From contig NZ_QOIL01000027.1 in NCBI RefSeq assembly GCF_003323745.1, positions 1 to 64,000 of the forward strand: a DNA stretch of 64,000 nucleotides, written 5' to 3'. This document shows, piece by piece, positions 9,048 to 19,720 of this stretch; positions within the stretch are counted from its first letter, which is position 1; the number at the start of each line of letters is the position of its first letter. The DNA comes from Sphaerisporangium album (GTDB lineage: Bacteria; Actinomycetota; Actinomycetes; Streptosporangiales; Streptosporangiaceae). A program made the position numbers and the translations under genes. The notes beneath the pieces are model-generated. The model was not told the DNA's origin. It searched no databases and was given only the letters and a program-made list of their open reading frames with translations.

Positions 9048-9327
9048 CTGGGTGTCTCCTTCTGGCTGTGCATGGCCCGAGAGGTGAAGGGCCTTCCGGT
9101 GACCATGTCTGCTGAAAGAGATGATTTCGCCCGCGCGCATTCACTTCGTATGGTTCGCGCATTCATGCGGCATGGCCGGGCGGCTCGTTCGACGTGCCGC
9201 CCGGCTCACGCGATCGGCGTTTCCGCCATGTACCCGATGAGACGCGAATATGCGCGGGCAGAATCGGTTTCCGTGGAGCCTGTCGGTCGCTGATCTCCAG
9301 GCGTACCGCGTGGTGCGCGGGATGTGG

Positions 9328-11706
9328 TTACTTGAGGCCCTTGTCGAGGCCGGCCTTGCGGAGGGCTTCGGCGAGGGCGCCGCCGGGGGCGGGGGCGCGG
9401 TCCTGTCGCGGCTGGCCGCCGCCGCGGCGGTCGGGCTTCTTGCCGCCACCGCCACCGCCGCCACCGCTGCGGTTGCGGTCGCGGCCGCCGGAGCCGTCCT
9501 GCGCGCCTTGGCCGCCGCCGGAGCGGGCCGGGGTCTCGTCGTCGAGGCGCAGCGTGAGCGAGATGCGCTTGCGCGGGATGTCGACGTCGAGCACCTTCAC
9601 GCGGACGATGTCGCCGGGCTTGACCACCTCGCGAGGGTCTTTCACGAAATTTCTGGACATGGCCGACACGTGCACGAGCCCGTCCTGGTGCACGCCGATG
9701 TCCACGAACGCCCCGAACGCGGCGACGTTGGTGACCACGCCCTCCAGCAGCATGCCCGGCGACAGGTCGGAGAGCTTTTCGACGCCCTCCTTGAACGTCG
9801 CCGCCTTGAAGGCGGGCCGCGGGTCGCGTCCCGGCTTCTCCAGCTCCTTGAGGATGTCGGTGACCGTCGGCAGGCCGAAGGTGTCGTCGGCGAACCGGGC
9901 GGGTTCGAGCGTGCGCAGCACTGCGGTGTTGCCGATCAGCGTCTTGAGGTCGCCGCTGGTCGCGTCGAGGATGCGCCGCACCACGGGGTAGGACTCGGGG
10001 TGCACGCTGGAGGCGTCCAGCGGGTCGTCCCCGCCCGGGATGCGCAGGAAGCCCGCGCACTGCTCGAACGCCTTCGGCCCGAGCCGGGCGACGTCCTTCA
10101 GCGCGCGCCGCGAACGGAACGGGCCGTTGGTGTCGCGGTGCAGCACGATGTTCTCGGCCAGGCCCGAGCCGATGCCGGACACGCGGGTCAGCAGCGGAGC
10201 CGAGGCCGTGTTCACGTCCACGCCGACCGCGTTCACGCAGTCCTCGACCACCGCGTCCAGCGAGCGCGACAGCTTGGTCTCGGCGAGGTCGTGCTGGTAC
10301 TGGCCGACGCCGATCGACTTGGGGTCGATCTTGACCAGCTCGGCCAGCGGGTCCTGGAGGCGGCGCGCGATCGACACCGCGCCGCGCAGCGACACGTCCA
10401 GGCCGGGCAGCTCCTGCGAGGCGTACGGCGAGGCGGAGTAGACCGAGGCCCCGGCCTCCGACACCACGATCTTGGTGAGCTTGAGCTCGGGGTGGCGCTT
10501 GATGAGATCGCCCGCGAGCTTGTCGGTCTCGCGGGACGCGGTGCCGTTGCCGATGGCGATCAGCTCGACGCCGTGCTCCCCGGCCAGCCGGGCCAGCGTC
10601 GCGATCGACTCGTCCCAGCGCCGCCTCGGCTCGTGCGGGTAGATCGTCTCGGTGGCGACCACCTTGCCGGTGGCGTCCACGACCGCGACCTTCACGCCCG
10701 TGCGCAGGCCCGGGTCCAGGCCCATGGTCGGACGGGTGCCCGCGGGCGCGGCCAGCAGGAGGTCACGCAGGTTGGCGGCGAACACGCGCACGGCCTCGTC
10801 CTCGGCCGCCTGCCACAGGCGCATGCGCAGGTCGATGCCCAGGTGGACGAGCACCCGCGTGCGCCACGCCCAGCGCACGGTGTCCAGCAGCCAGCGGTCG
10901 GCCGGCCGCCCGCGGTCGGCGACGCCGAAGTGGCGGGCGATGCGCACCTCGTAGGAGCTCGGACCGTCCTCGGCGGGAGCCTCCTCGGGCTCCAGGGTGA
11001 GGGTGAGCACCTCCTCCTTCTCGCCCCGGAACATCGCGAGCACGCGGTGCGAGGGAAGCTTGGTGAAGGGCTCGGCGAAGTCGAAGTAGTCGGAGAACTT
11101 GGCCCCGGCCTCCTGCTTGTCCTCCCTGACCTTCGCCACGAGGCGTCCGCGCGTCCACATCTGCTCGCGCAGCGGCCCGATCAGGTCGGCGTCCTCGGCG
11201 AAGCGCTCGATCAGGATGGCCCGCGCGCCCTCCAGCGCCGCGGCGGCGTCGGCCACGCCCTTGTCGGCGTCGACGTACTGCGCGGCCGTCCGCTGCGGGT
11301 CGTTGGACGGGTCGGACAGGAGCAGGTCGGCCAGCGGCTCCAGCCCCGCCTCGCGGGCGATCTGCGCCTTGGTGCGGCGCTTGGGCTTGAAGGGCAGGTA
11401 GATGTCCTCAAGCCGGGCCTTGGAGTCGGCCGCCATGATCTGCGCTTCGAGCGCGTCGTCCAGCTTGCCCTGGGAACGGATCGACTCCAGGATCGCCGCG
11501 CGCCGCTCCTCCAGCTCCCGCAGGTAGCGCAACCGCTCCTCGAGCGTGCGCAACTGCGCGTCGTCGAGCATCTCGGTCGCTTCCTTGCGGTAGCGGGCGA
11601 TGAACGGCACGGTCGCGCCGCCGTCGAGCAGCTCGACGGCCGCCCGCACCTGCCGCTCACGCACGCCGAGTTCCTCGGCGATCCGCTGATGAATGGAGAT
11701 CGTCAC
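9328..11706 (-). CDS. tex: Tex: S1 RNA-binding transcription accessory protein
   Basis: Full-length Tex of 792 residues, a conserved nucleic-acid-binding factor. Visible in order: an N-terminal helical Tex region ([20 protein letters not shown]), a YqgF/RNase H-like domain ([19 protein letters not shown]), helix-hairpin-helix segments ([16 protein letters not shown], then [19 protein letters not shown]) and an S1 domain ([20 protein letters not shown]). About 70 residues of Arg/Gly-rich tail with an eight-glycine run follow the S1 domain; such basic tails are common in actinobacterial Tex and probably add RNA affinity. GTG 11706 begins the conserved sequence; an upstream ATG at 11751 would add 15 residues. 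Confidence 0.95.
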   Translation of the reverse strand: MTISIHQRIAEELGVRERQVRAAVELLDGGATVPFIARYRKEATEMLDDAQLRTLEERLRYLRELEERRAAILESIRSQGKLDDALEAQIMAADSKARLEDIYLPFKPKRRTKAQIAREAGLEPLADLLLSDPSNDPQRTAAQYVDADKGVADAAAALEGARAILIERFAEDADLIGPLREQMWTRGRLVAKVREDKQEAGAKFSDYFDFAEPFTKLPSHRVLAMFRGEKEEVLTLTLEPEEAPAEDGPSSYEVRIARHFGVADRGRPADRWLLDTVRWAWRTRVLVHLGIDLRMRLWQAAEDEAVRVFAANLRDLLLAAPAGTRPTMGLDPGLRTGVKVAVVDATGKVVATETIYPHEPRRRWDESIATLARLAGEHGVELIAIGNGTASRETDKLAGDLIKRHPELKLTKIVVSEAGASVYSASPYASQELPGLDVSLRGAVSIARRLQDPLAELVKIDPKSIGVGQYQHDLAETKLSRSLDAVVEDCVNAVGVDVNTASAPLLTRVSGIGSGLAENIVLHRDTNGPFRSRRALKDVARLGPKAFEQCAGFLRIPGGDDPLDASSVHPESYPVVRRILDATSGDLKTLIGNTAVLRTLEPARFADDTFGLPTVTDILKELEKPGRDPRPAFKAATFKEGVEKLSDLSPGMLLEGVVTNVAAFGAFVDIGVHQDGLVHVSAMSRNFVKDPREVVKPGDIVRVKVLDVDIPRKRISLTLRLDDETPARSGGGQGAQDGSGGRDRNRSGGGGGGGGKKPDRRGGGQPRQDRAPAPGGALAEALRKAGLDKGLK

Positions 11707-11842
11707 GGTCTTGGTCCGCCTTCGGTTCGAGGTCCGGGGAAGATTGTGCACGCCCCGTCCCTCGATTGTCGCGCCCCGCCGGGCCGAGCAGGGCTCGGTT
11801 CGCCCTCGGCCGCTGCCGCCGGGCGACTACGGGAACGCGAAA

Positions 11843-11869
11843 GGGAGCCGCGCCCCGCGCGCGGCTCCC
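11843..11869 (-). terminator. Intrinsic terminator-like hairpin after the chitinase gene
   Basis: GGGAGCCGCG and CGCGGCTCCC form a perfect 10-bp GC stem with a 7-nt loop, starting 15 nt past the chitinase stop. No long T tract follows, as is common in high-GC actinomycetes. Confidence 0.75.
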
Positions 11870-11883
11870 CTCCGAGCCCGGGG

Positions 11884-13857
<1,974 letters not shown>

Positions 13858-14054
13858 ATGGTGCTCCACGTCCATCAGGCGGAGTGAAATGGGGGGTCGA
13901 GCTGGACGTAAACGCGGTGCCGGCGCGCCACCGAAGGGGGGCGCAGCGTCGGCCTGTCGCCGGGTGTTACCGAGGCGACTGGGGGAGCTGGAGGGGAAGT
14001 CGGCGGTGATCGCGGCATGGAGCGACCTTCCTACCTCGGACTGAAGCCCTTACT

Positions 14055-14074
14055 TTTAGGAAGCTTTCCTTTTA
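14055..14074. promoter_or_regulatory. Palindromic operator candidate upstream of chitinase
   Basis: AGGAA-GCT-TTCCT (14058-14070) has perfect 5-bp arms inside an AT-rich island (14050-14083), unlike the surrounding GC-rich DNA. It lies about 190 bp upstream of the chitinase start and 130 bp upstream of the divergent maleylpyruvate isomerase gene. TTAGGAAA-like palindromes resemble sites of ROK-family sugar repressors; that assignment is inference. The rest of the 344-bp gap (13858-14201) shows nothing else. Confidence 0.5.
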
Positions 14075-14201
14075 ATTAGCTGGAAACCTACCCGGAGGCG
14101 CTTGCGCCGTCAATGTTTTGCGGGCATCGGACTCGCCCTGGGCCTCGCGCGGGAGCGCCCCGCTGGTCCGCGGCCGATCGCCGGGGTTACGCTCTGGAGT
14201 C

Positions 14202-14981
14202 ATGAACACGGACAGCCAGGGTCGTGAGACGTACGAGCGGTACCGGGCGGCCGTCGAGGCGGAGACCGACCGGCTCGCCGAGGCGGCACGGAAGGCGGGG
14301 CCGGACGCGCCGGTGCCCACCTGCCCGGGCTGGACCATCGCCAAGCTGGTCAAACACGTCGGCCTGATCCAGCGGTGGGCCGAGCACATCGTGCGCGAGC
14401 GCGTCCAGCAGAGGATCAGCCCCCGGGAGGTGCCCGTCACGCTCCCCGGCGACGTGGACGGCTACCCGGACTGGCTGGCGGACGGGGCGCGGACGCTCGC
14501 GGCCACGCTGCGCGCCGCCGAACCCGGCGACGCGGTGTGGACCTGGGCCCCCGGGGGGAACGCCCGGTTCTGGGCGCGGCGCATGCTGCACGAGGTGGCC
14601 GTCCACCGGGCCGACGCCGAGATCGCCCTCGGCGGCGAGCCGCGCTTCGACGCGGACGTGGCGGCGGACGGGGTGGACGAGCTGCTCGCCAACCTGGCCG
14701 GCTCCCCGGGCGTGGCCGAGCGGCTGGCCGCGCTGGACGACGCCGGGCGCACCCTCCACTTCCACGCCACCGACGCCGAGGACGGTGAGTGGATGGTCAC
14801 CCTGGGCCCGGAGGGGTTCACCTGGACGCATGGGCACGGCAGGGGCGACGTCGCCGTGCGCGGGGCCGCGGGCGATCTGCTGCTGCTCGCCTACGGCCGT
14901 CTGGCGCCCGCCGGCGATCGGTTCGAGGTCTTCGGCGACCGCGACCTGCTGGCCCGCTGGCTGGAGGCGACCCCGATCTAG
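14202..14981 (+). CDS. Maleylpyruvate isomerase family mycothiol-dependent enzyme
   Basis: A 259-residue DinB-like protein. The N-terminal bundle has VPTCPGWTIAKLVKHVGLIQRWAEHIV and the second metal-site segment is HEVAVHRADAEIALG, which together mark the mycothiol-dependent maleylpyruvate isomerase superfamily. The C-terminal domain holds the typical GAAGDLLLLAYGR segment. Most family members use mycothiol or a metal but their real substrate is unknown, and no aromatic-degradation gene is adjacent. ATG 14202 with GGAG upstream was preferred over an upstream in-frame ATG at 14118. Confidence 0.9.
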   Translation: MNTDSQGRETYERYRAAVEAETDRLAEAARKAGPDAPVPTCPGWTIAKLVKHVGLIQRWAEHIVRERVQQRISPREVPVTLPGDVDGYPDWLADGARTLAATLRAAEPGDAVWTWAPGGNARFWARRMLHEVAVHRADAEIALGGEPRFDADVAADGVDELLANLAGSPGVAERLAALDDAGRTLHFHATDAEDGEWMVTLGPEGFTWTHGHGRGDVAVRGAAGDLLLLAYGRLAPAGDRFEVFGDRDLLARWLEATPI

Positions 14982-15048
14982 CGCGTGCCTGTCCTCGGCG
15001 TGATGGCGCCCGCCTCCTCCTCGGGTCCCGGGTGTCATGGGCGGACGT

Positions 15049-15237
15049 TCAGATGCGCTGCGCGGACCACGGGCGGACGTCCAGCGGCAGCTCCGGGATC
15101 TCGTGCGGCCGGTCGGTCTCGACCTCCTCGACCATCTCGCTGGGCAGGACACGCTCCGGGAGGCTGCCGAACCTGACGAACCGCAGGTAGGCGTACTCCT
15201 CGGTGGTGAACGTCTCCGAATGGCTTTCCTCGGCCAT
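15049..15237 (-). CDS. Small acidic protein of unknown function
   Basis: A 62-residue acidic protein beginning MAEESHSETFTTEEYAYLRF, preceded by a strong GAGGAGG site 7 nt upstream. It has no signal peptide, membrane segment or metal motif. Repeated Glu/Pro near the C-terminus (ETDRPHEIPELPLDVRPW) is the main feature. I do not recognise a family. It converges with the maleylpyruvate isomerase gene and is divergent from tatA. Confidence 0.65.
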   Translation of the reverse strand: MAEESHSETFTTEEYAYLRFVRFGSLPERVLPSEMVEEVETDRPHEIPELPLDVRPWSAQRI

Positions 15238-15436
15238 CTTGTGCCTCCTCACCTCAGACCATTGTGGCCAGCCGGTCATCACGCAGCAATCGTGCGTCCG
15301 GTGCGAACCCCTTGGAACCGCTCCCTTCCTTATGAGGGCGGACCTGCGGGCAGTGCGAGACCCAGGGCGGCCGAGGCACGCCGTAAGCTGCGGTTATAGG
15401 GAGAAAGGCATTGTCGGCAACGGGGAGGCAATCGCG

Positions 15437-15655
15437 ATGGGGGAGCTCTCCGTATGGCACTGGCTGATCGTCGCGGCGGTGTTCATGCTCCTGTTCGGCG
15501 CCAATCGCCTGCCGGAGGCGGCCCGGTCGATCGGGCGCTCTCTGCGGATCTTCCACAGTGAGGTCCGCAAGTTGGACGACGACGAGGCGGTTCCCGCGCG
15601 CCCGGCCGACCCGGGAGCCGGCGAGGGGCGGTCCCGGACGCCGCCCGGGACCTGA
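15437..15655 (+). CDS. tatA: TatA/E twin-arginine translocase subunit
   Basis: A short membrane protein of 72 residues with one N-terminal hydrophobic helix (VWHWLIVAAVFMLLF), the conserved FG hinge (LFGANRLPEAARSIGRSLRIF) and an amphipathic helix followed by a polar tail. This is the TatA layout, one of the pore-forming subunits for export of folded proteins. ATG 15437 has GGGGAGG 8 nt upstream. No tatB or tatC gene is adjacent, so this is likely one of several TatA copies. Confidence 0.88.
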   Translation: MGELSVWHWLIVAAVFMLLFGANRLPEAARSIGRSLRIFHSEVRKLDDDEAVPARPADPGAGEGRSRTPPGT

Positions 15656-15760
15656 CGGCCCTCGCGTTCGCCGAAGTCCGCCTGTTTGATCGCCGGCCGG
15701 TCGGCCGCCGTCGTCCTCGCCGGCGGTCCGCGTCCCGCCGCGCGCGAGCACGACCGGTCG

Positions 15761-16657
15761 TCAGGCGGGGCCGGGGCGGTGGGGGAGACGCCGCCAGTCG
15801 GGGCCCAGGGCGTCGGCGTACGCGGCGCGCTCGTGGGAGAGCTCGGCCCAGTTCTCCGGCTCCTCCGCCACCGCCAGGCAGTCGCTGCCGTGCAGGCCCC
15901 ACACCTCCGCCTCCACCCAGCACAGATGCCGGTACTTGCGCGGCGACATCGCCTGTGCGCCGAAGTCCCACCCGACCGCCGAGACGGCCTTCCCGGAGAA
16001 CTGCCGGGCCGCCCGGTCGGCGTACGCCTTCCTGGTGACGGTGTCCGGGTGCAGGAAGGACAGGTCGAATCCGTTCAGCCCGAGCCCGAAGGCCGCCAGG
16101 CCGTACAGGAACGTCGCCCGGATCCCGCGCCTGGCGCAGAAGGCGGCGATCCGCTCCGCGCCGCGCAGGGCGCCGGCGTACGACAGGACGTACAGGCGCT
16201 GGAGCGGGTGCGCCTCCAGGTAGCGGCCGACGGCGGCGACGATCGTGGCGCCGGAGGCGACGGTGTCCCCGACGAGCAGGGTGTCGGCGGGCGCCTCGAT
16301 CTGCGCGTAGGACACCTCGACGCGGGCCGAGGCGGGGGACACCGCCACGCGGGAGGTGGCGATGAGGTTCACCGGCAGGTTGTGGCCGCTCTGCTGGACG
16401 ACGGCGTCGCCGAGCTGGTAGAGCAGGCCCTTGCTGAGGATCATCAGCTCGGCCGTGCGGTCGGGCTCGTACTCGTCGCCGAGGTGGGCGATGAAACGGC
16501 GGCTCGATTCCAGGCAGGCGCGGCGGAAGCCCGCGCCGACGAGGTTCCGGTCGAACAGCAGCCGTTCGAGCGCCCGGTTGTGCACCACGTACAGCCGGGA
16601 CGCGCCGGTCCCGGCCTCGATCAGCTCGGCGGTGCTGTCGCCGGCGTCGACGATCAC
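15761..16657 (-). CDS. Phosphoribosyltransferase-like protein, third gene of an unknown operon
   Basis: A 298-residue protein starting at GTG 16657, which has GGAGG five bases upstream. Residues 127-138 (LLVGDTVASGAT) match the PRPP-binding loop of type I phosphoribosyltransferases, followed by a Rossmann-like stretch (QRLYVLSYAGALRGAERIAAF). The preceding and following segments (for example GHNLPVNLIATSRVAVSP) do not resemble upp, pyrE, hpt or comF that I know. An in-frame ATG at 16708 is possible but lacks a ribosome site. It follows the 407-aa gene by 110 bp on the same strand. Its base or nucleotide substrate is unknown; a nucleotide-modifying effector role is speculation from context. 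Confidence 0.72.
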   Translation of the reverse strand: MIVDAGDSTAELIEAGTGASRLYVVHNRALERLLFDRNLVGAGFRRACLESSRRFIAHLGDEYEPDRTAELMILSKGLLYQLGDAVVQQSGHNLPVNLIATSRVAVSPASARVEVSYAQIEAPADTLLVGDTVASGATIVAAVGRYLEAHPLQRLYVLSYAGALRGAERIAAFCARRGIRATFLYGLAAFGLGLNGFDLSFLHPDTVTRKAYADRAARQFSGKAVSAVGWDFGAQAMSPRKYRHLCWVEAEVWGLHGSDCLAVAEEPENWAELSHERAAYADALGPDWRRLPHRPGPA

Positions 16658-16767
16658 TTGGTCCTCCAATATGTCCCTTGTCGGGCGTGCCCGGACTCGT
16701 CGGGCCATCTGGGCTTTCTGGGCATGCCGGTACTCGTCCGGACTGCCGAAGGTGAGGGGCGTGAGGG

Positions 16768-17991
16768 TCAGCAGGCGGTCCGTGCCAGGTGGTCCGCCAC
16801 CGCCGCCACGTTGGACAGCGCGTCCCCGCAGGTCTGCGCGGGGCTGAAGCGCCGTGAGCCGCCGGCGCGGACGACCGCGAGCCTGAACGCGTCCGCCGAG
16901 CCGCTCCCGTACAGCATCGACGCGATGACGCCGAACTCCGGCCGGGATCTCAGGCGGACCAGTTCCTTCCAGGAGGCCTTGTGGTGCACGAACCCGTCCA
17001 CCCGCATCCAGCGCAGCGCGAGGTCGAGACGGCGGTACGAGAGCAGCCGTCCTCGCGTGCCGTTCGCGGAGCCGTGGAGCCCGCAGGACAGCGGACCGAG
17101 GGGAAGGTCGGTGAGGATCGCCGTGTCCAGGTCGTGCAGGTAACAGCGCAGATAGGCCGCCGACAGGAACTGCGCGAGGCGGTTGCGCGCCTGGCTCGGG
17201 ACCGGCGCGGGCAGCGTGCGCTCGACGAACCGCCTGACGAACGCCTGGCCTTCCAGCCGCTTGGGGGAGGCGGCCATGATGTGGGCCACCCGCTCGTACG
17301 GGCGGTCCCAGGCCCGCGCCACCGTGTGCGCGAGCCCGGTCAGCTCGCCGCCGGGGCCGAGTTCCTTTTTCCACTGTTCGGCGATTACGGGGGCGATCGG
17401 GTCACCGAATCTGGGGTGCCAGCGGAGATCCGGGTGAACGTGGATCGGCCGCGTGGAGGCGTACGGATTTCGCGCGTCCTGGCGGAACTCGCGCGCTTTT
17501 CTGTCGCGATACGCGGTCAACTCCGGGGTGGGCGACGTATGGCGCATGAGGCCCTGGCGGACGAGCGGTTCCATATGCGCGAGGAGAACGCCGAACCACG
17601 GCACCTCGAAGATGTAGGACGATGGGAAGAGAAGGTACGAATCGGTGAGCAGAACGGCCAGGCGCGTCGCGGTCAGCGCCTGCTCCAGCACGGGGGCCGC
17701 GTCGTCCGCGACGACGTCCTTCCCGTAGCAGGCGAGGATCTCCGGGTTGACGTACTGGATGAAGACGGGCCTCTCCCGCCGGTAGCCGCCCTCCATCCCG
17801 GCCGGGCGCTCCGCCACGGAGAGGGACCGCTCCGGCATGAGGTTCACCGAGAGATCGCGGGTGAGGTTCACCGAAACGTCCCGTGTGAGGTTCACCGAAA
17901 GATCCCGCGCCGCCGTGAACGCGTCCCGCCGCGCCACCACCCGCTGCTCCGTCCGCTCCCGTGCCCGCGCCCGCCTGCGGTCAACCTTCAT
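16768..17991 (-). CDS. Unknown 407-aa protein with N-terminal ARRDAFTAARD motif and 8-residue repeats
   Basis: ATG 17991 lies inside the end of the upstream gene (11-bp overlap), which supports this start over the longer open frame. Residues 20-30 read ARRDAFTAARD, nearly the same as a motif in the upstream protein. They run into three 8-residue repeats (RDLSVNLT, RDVSVNLT, RDLSVNLM, residues 29-52). The rest (about 70-407) is one globular region with conserved-looking aromatic and charged segments (FIQYVNPEILACYGK, PSSYIFEVPWFGVLLAHMEP, PIHVHPDLRWHPRFGDP) and no P-loop, HTH or nuclease motif that I can identify. The central gene of a three-gene operon; function unknown. Confidence 0.7.
   Translation of the reverse strand: MKVDRRRARARERTEQRVVARRDAFTAARDLSVNLTRDVSVNLTRDLSVNLMPERSLSVAERPAGMEGGYRRERPVFIQYVNPEILACYGKDVVADDAAPVLEQALTATRLAVLLTDSYLLFPSSYIFEVPWFGVLLAHMEPLVRQGLMRHTSPTPELTAYRDRKAREFRQDARNPYASTRPIHVHPDLRWHPRFGDPIAPVIAEQWKKELGPGGELTGLAHTVARAWDRPYERVAHIMAASPKRLEGQAFVRRFVERTLPAPVPSQARNRLAQFLSAAYLRCYLHDLDTAILTDLPLGPLSCGLHGSANGTRGRLLSYRRLDLALRWMRVDGFVHHKASWKELVRLRSRPEFGVIASMLYGSGSADAFRLAVVRAGGSRRFSPAQTCGDALSNVAAVADHLARTAC
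17838..17909. repeat. 3 x 24-bp tandem repeat inside the 407-aa gene
   Basis: Three 24-bp units start at 17838, 17862 and 17886, each beginning TGAGGTTCACCGA. They encode the in-frame 8-residue repeats (R)DLSVNLT of the 407-aa protein. Units differ mostly at the 3' half. Confidence 0.9.
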
Positions 17992-18472
17992 CGCGCGCCC
18001 CCGACTCCCCGTGCCCATCCGCCCGCCGGTCCACCCGGCGGATCGCATGCGGGTCGGGGCGCTGGTGGGGGTGCGAGGTGATGTGCTGGTCTCGGCCGGC
18101 GGTGTAGGCGTCGCGGCGGGCGGTGATCCGCTGGACCACGGTGAAGCTGTCGCGGGCCGCGAGCTGCCGTACCTCACGGACGAACTCCCGCAGCTCGGGG
18201 GCCGCCTCGCCATGCCGGCCCAGGAAGTCGGTCAGGATCGCCGCCCAGCGCTGCCGCTCTTCGGCGACGGCCGGTTCGAGCGAGCCGGGCGTCGTCCGCA
18301 GACGCTCTTCGGTGATCTCCAGTTGCCCGGTGATGTCCTGGTCGCCGTCGTGGCGGTGACGGCTGAATATCGTGGCCAGCCGGGCCTTGGCGATGTCCCA
18401 GGTGTCTCTCGTCATCGCCTGGACGAGCGCGGCTCCTGCTGTGCCTGCGAGACCTGCCAGAGCGGGGTCCAT
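17981..18472 (-). CDS. Unknown 163-aa protein with C-terminal ARRDAYTAGRD motif
   Basis: First gene of the operon. Residues 1-20 (MDPALAGLAGTAGAALVQAM) are hydrophobic and small-residue rich, like many actinomycete proteins with a weak membrane or lipid-facing N-terminus. A charged helical region follows (about 25-108; EERQRWAAILTDFLGRHGEA). Residues 118-130 read TARRDAYTAGRDQH inclusive of flanks, and the tail is His/Arg/Asp rich. Proteins of this build, ending in a short xAGRDxx element, occur in Streptomyces and relatives without assigned function. The motif recurs at the N-terminus of the next protein, suggesting the two interact or co-assemble (inference). Confidence 0.68.
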   Translation of the reverse strand: MDPALAGLAGTAGAALVQAMTRDTWDIAKARLATIFSRHRHDGDQDITGQLEITEERLRTTPGSLEPAVAEERQRWAAILTDFLGRHGEAAPELREFVREVRQLAARDSFTVVQRITARRDAYTAGRDQHITSHPHQRPDPHAIRRVDRRADGHGESGARDEG

Positions 18473-18570
18473 CGCGTTACTCCTTCTCGTGCGACGCGTT
18501 CCCCACTGACGACTGATCGGTTCTTTGCCAGGCTAGTATGCTCCCGCCGGATGGCGCTTTTCTAGAGATT

Positions 18571-18638
18571 TGTAAACGTTCATGTAAACAGTGGCAGATC
18601 GCCCGAACTTGTTGGCCAATGACCGTTTGCGTGCAAAC
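18571..18638. promoter_or_regulatory. Promoter region with TGTAAAC repeats and a GTTTGC inverted repeat
   Basis: TGTAAAC occurs at 18571 and again 12 bp on at 18583, and GTTTGC-GT-GCAAAC (18625-18638) is a perfect inverted repeat. The stretch 18540-18680 is markedly AT-richer than its surroundings and lies directly upstream of the three-gene operon that begins at 18472. Likely a regulator binding region and horizontally acquired promoter. Confidence 0.5.
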
Positions 18639-18715
18639 CGTGAACCGCTTCATTCATGCAAAATGCCTATATGTCACGACCACGGCAACGCTCGCCCGCT
18701 CGTGTGGCGCGGCGG

Positions 18716-19369
18716 CTACGCGCTCATGCGCTCAGAGGCCGGCGGGGACAGAAGGTCGGGCAGCGGAATGCCCAGCGCCCACTCGGCGAGATCACGGCGG
18801 TCGAGCATGGCCAACCCCGCGCCCTGACCCTCGCGTAAGGCGGCCGAGGTGTAGCCGCTGGAGGTGACGAGCAGGCCGGTGTGCCCGGAATAGGCGTGCG
18901 CCAGGGCGCCGAGCAGGTTGCGCACATGCGGCGAGCCGACGTTCGACGACCAGCGTTTGCACTGCACGGCGAACACCCGCCCGTCCGGAGCGACGCCCAC
19001 CACGTCGACCCCACCGTCCCCCGCGCGGCCCGTCACGCGGACCTTGCGGAAGCCGTCCCGCCGGAGCAGGGCGGCCACCAGATGCTCGAACTGCTCGCCG
19101 TTCATCTGGTCGATCGTCTCCAGGCGGGCGTTGGCCTGGAGGAAGTGGTCACGCCGCCGGCGCGCCCGGCGGGCGAGGAGCAGCGCGACGCCGACGGCCA
19201 CCACCGCCGCGACGAGGGTGGACACCAGAAGCCACCCCGCCGACGCGCGCACGAACCCCACCATCGCGTTCATCAGCGGGACCGCCACCACCAGCACCAC
19301 CAGCGCCCACATGACGCCGTCGCCGCCGGAGCGCCGCCCCACGCGCCGGGCCGTCCGCCGTCGCGCCAT
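18716..19369 (-). CDS. Membrane-anchored Mrr-like restriction endonuclease-fold protein
   Basis: A 217-residue protein: basic N-terminus (ARRRTARRVGRR), two membrane helices (VMWALVVLVVAVPLMNAMVGF, then the LLVSTLVAAVVAVGVALLLA stretch), and a C-terminal Mrr_cat/PD-(D/E)xK domain from about residue 100. Catalytic features are visible: FEHLVAALLRRDGF, GDGGVDVVGV and FAVQCKR (D-xn-QxK). ATG 19369 has GGGAGG upstream, better than the longer open frame. Such anchored Mrr proteins are thought to cut foreign or modified DNA at the membrane, but most are untested. A second protein of the same build is encoded at 21348-21986. Confidence 0.85.
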   Translation of the reverse strand: MARRRTARRVGRRSGGDGVMWALVVLVVAVPLMNAMVGFVRASAGWLLVSTLVAAVVAVGVALLLARRARRRRDHFLQANARLETIDQMNGEQFEHLVAALLRRDGFRKVRVTGRAGDGGVDVVGVAPDGRVFAVQCKRWSSNVGSPHVRNLLGALAHAYSGHTGLLVTSSGYTSAALREGQGAGLAMLDRRDLAEWALGIPLPDLLSPPASERMSA

Positions 19370-19720
19370 CTGAACCTCCCTGAGACCCTGAGACCCACCG
19401 GCACCTCGACATCGAGATGGCCACACGAAGAGTCTGAACCCCGCCACCGACAAAATCGGTACCCGAGCCCGCCACCTGCGCGGGGCGGGCACACTCGCTC
19501 GTACGGCCCGCGGATGCCATGGATCAGCCGGCGCCAGAGTGTGGTCGGCATTGATCATTACAGGACGACTCGGGGTGGCGCACGATTATCGGGATCTTGG
19601 CCGCGCCTGCTGGGATTTCGGACGCGCCGCCCGAAGACCGGCCACGGGCCGGAAAGGCCGGCGCACGGCCTGTCCGTCGGCCGTCCGGAGCCTCACCCTG
19701 TAATGGTCAGTATGTGGTGG

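Noticed and set aside
16658-17374. Longer N-terminus for the phosphoribosyltransferase-like protein
   Set aside because: The extended frame runs inside the upstream gene in another frame; GTG 16657 has a good ribosome site.
18123-18865. Plus-strand open frames in the unknown operon and its promoter
   Set aside because: They are antisense, lack ribosome sites and have no domains.
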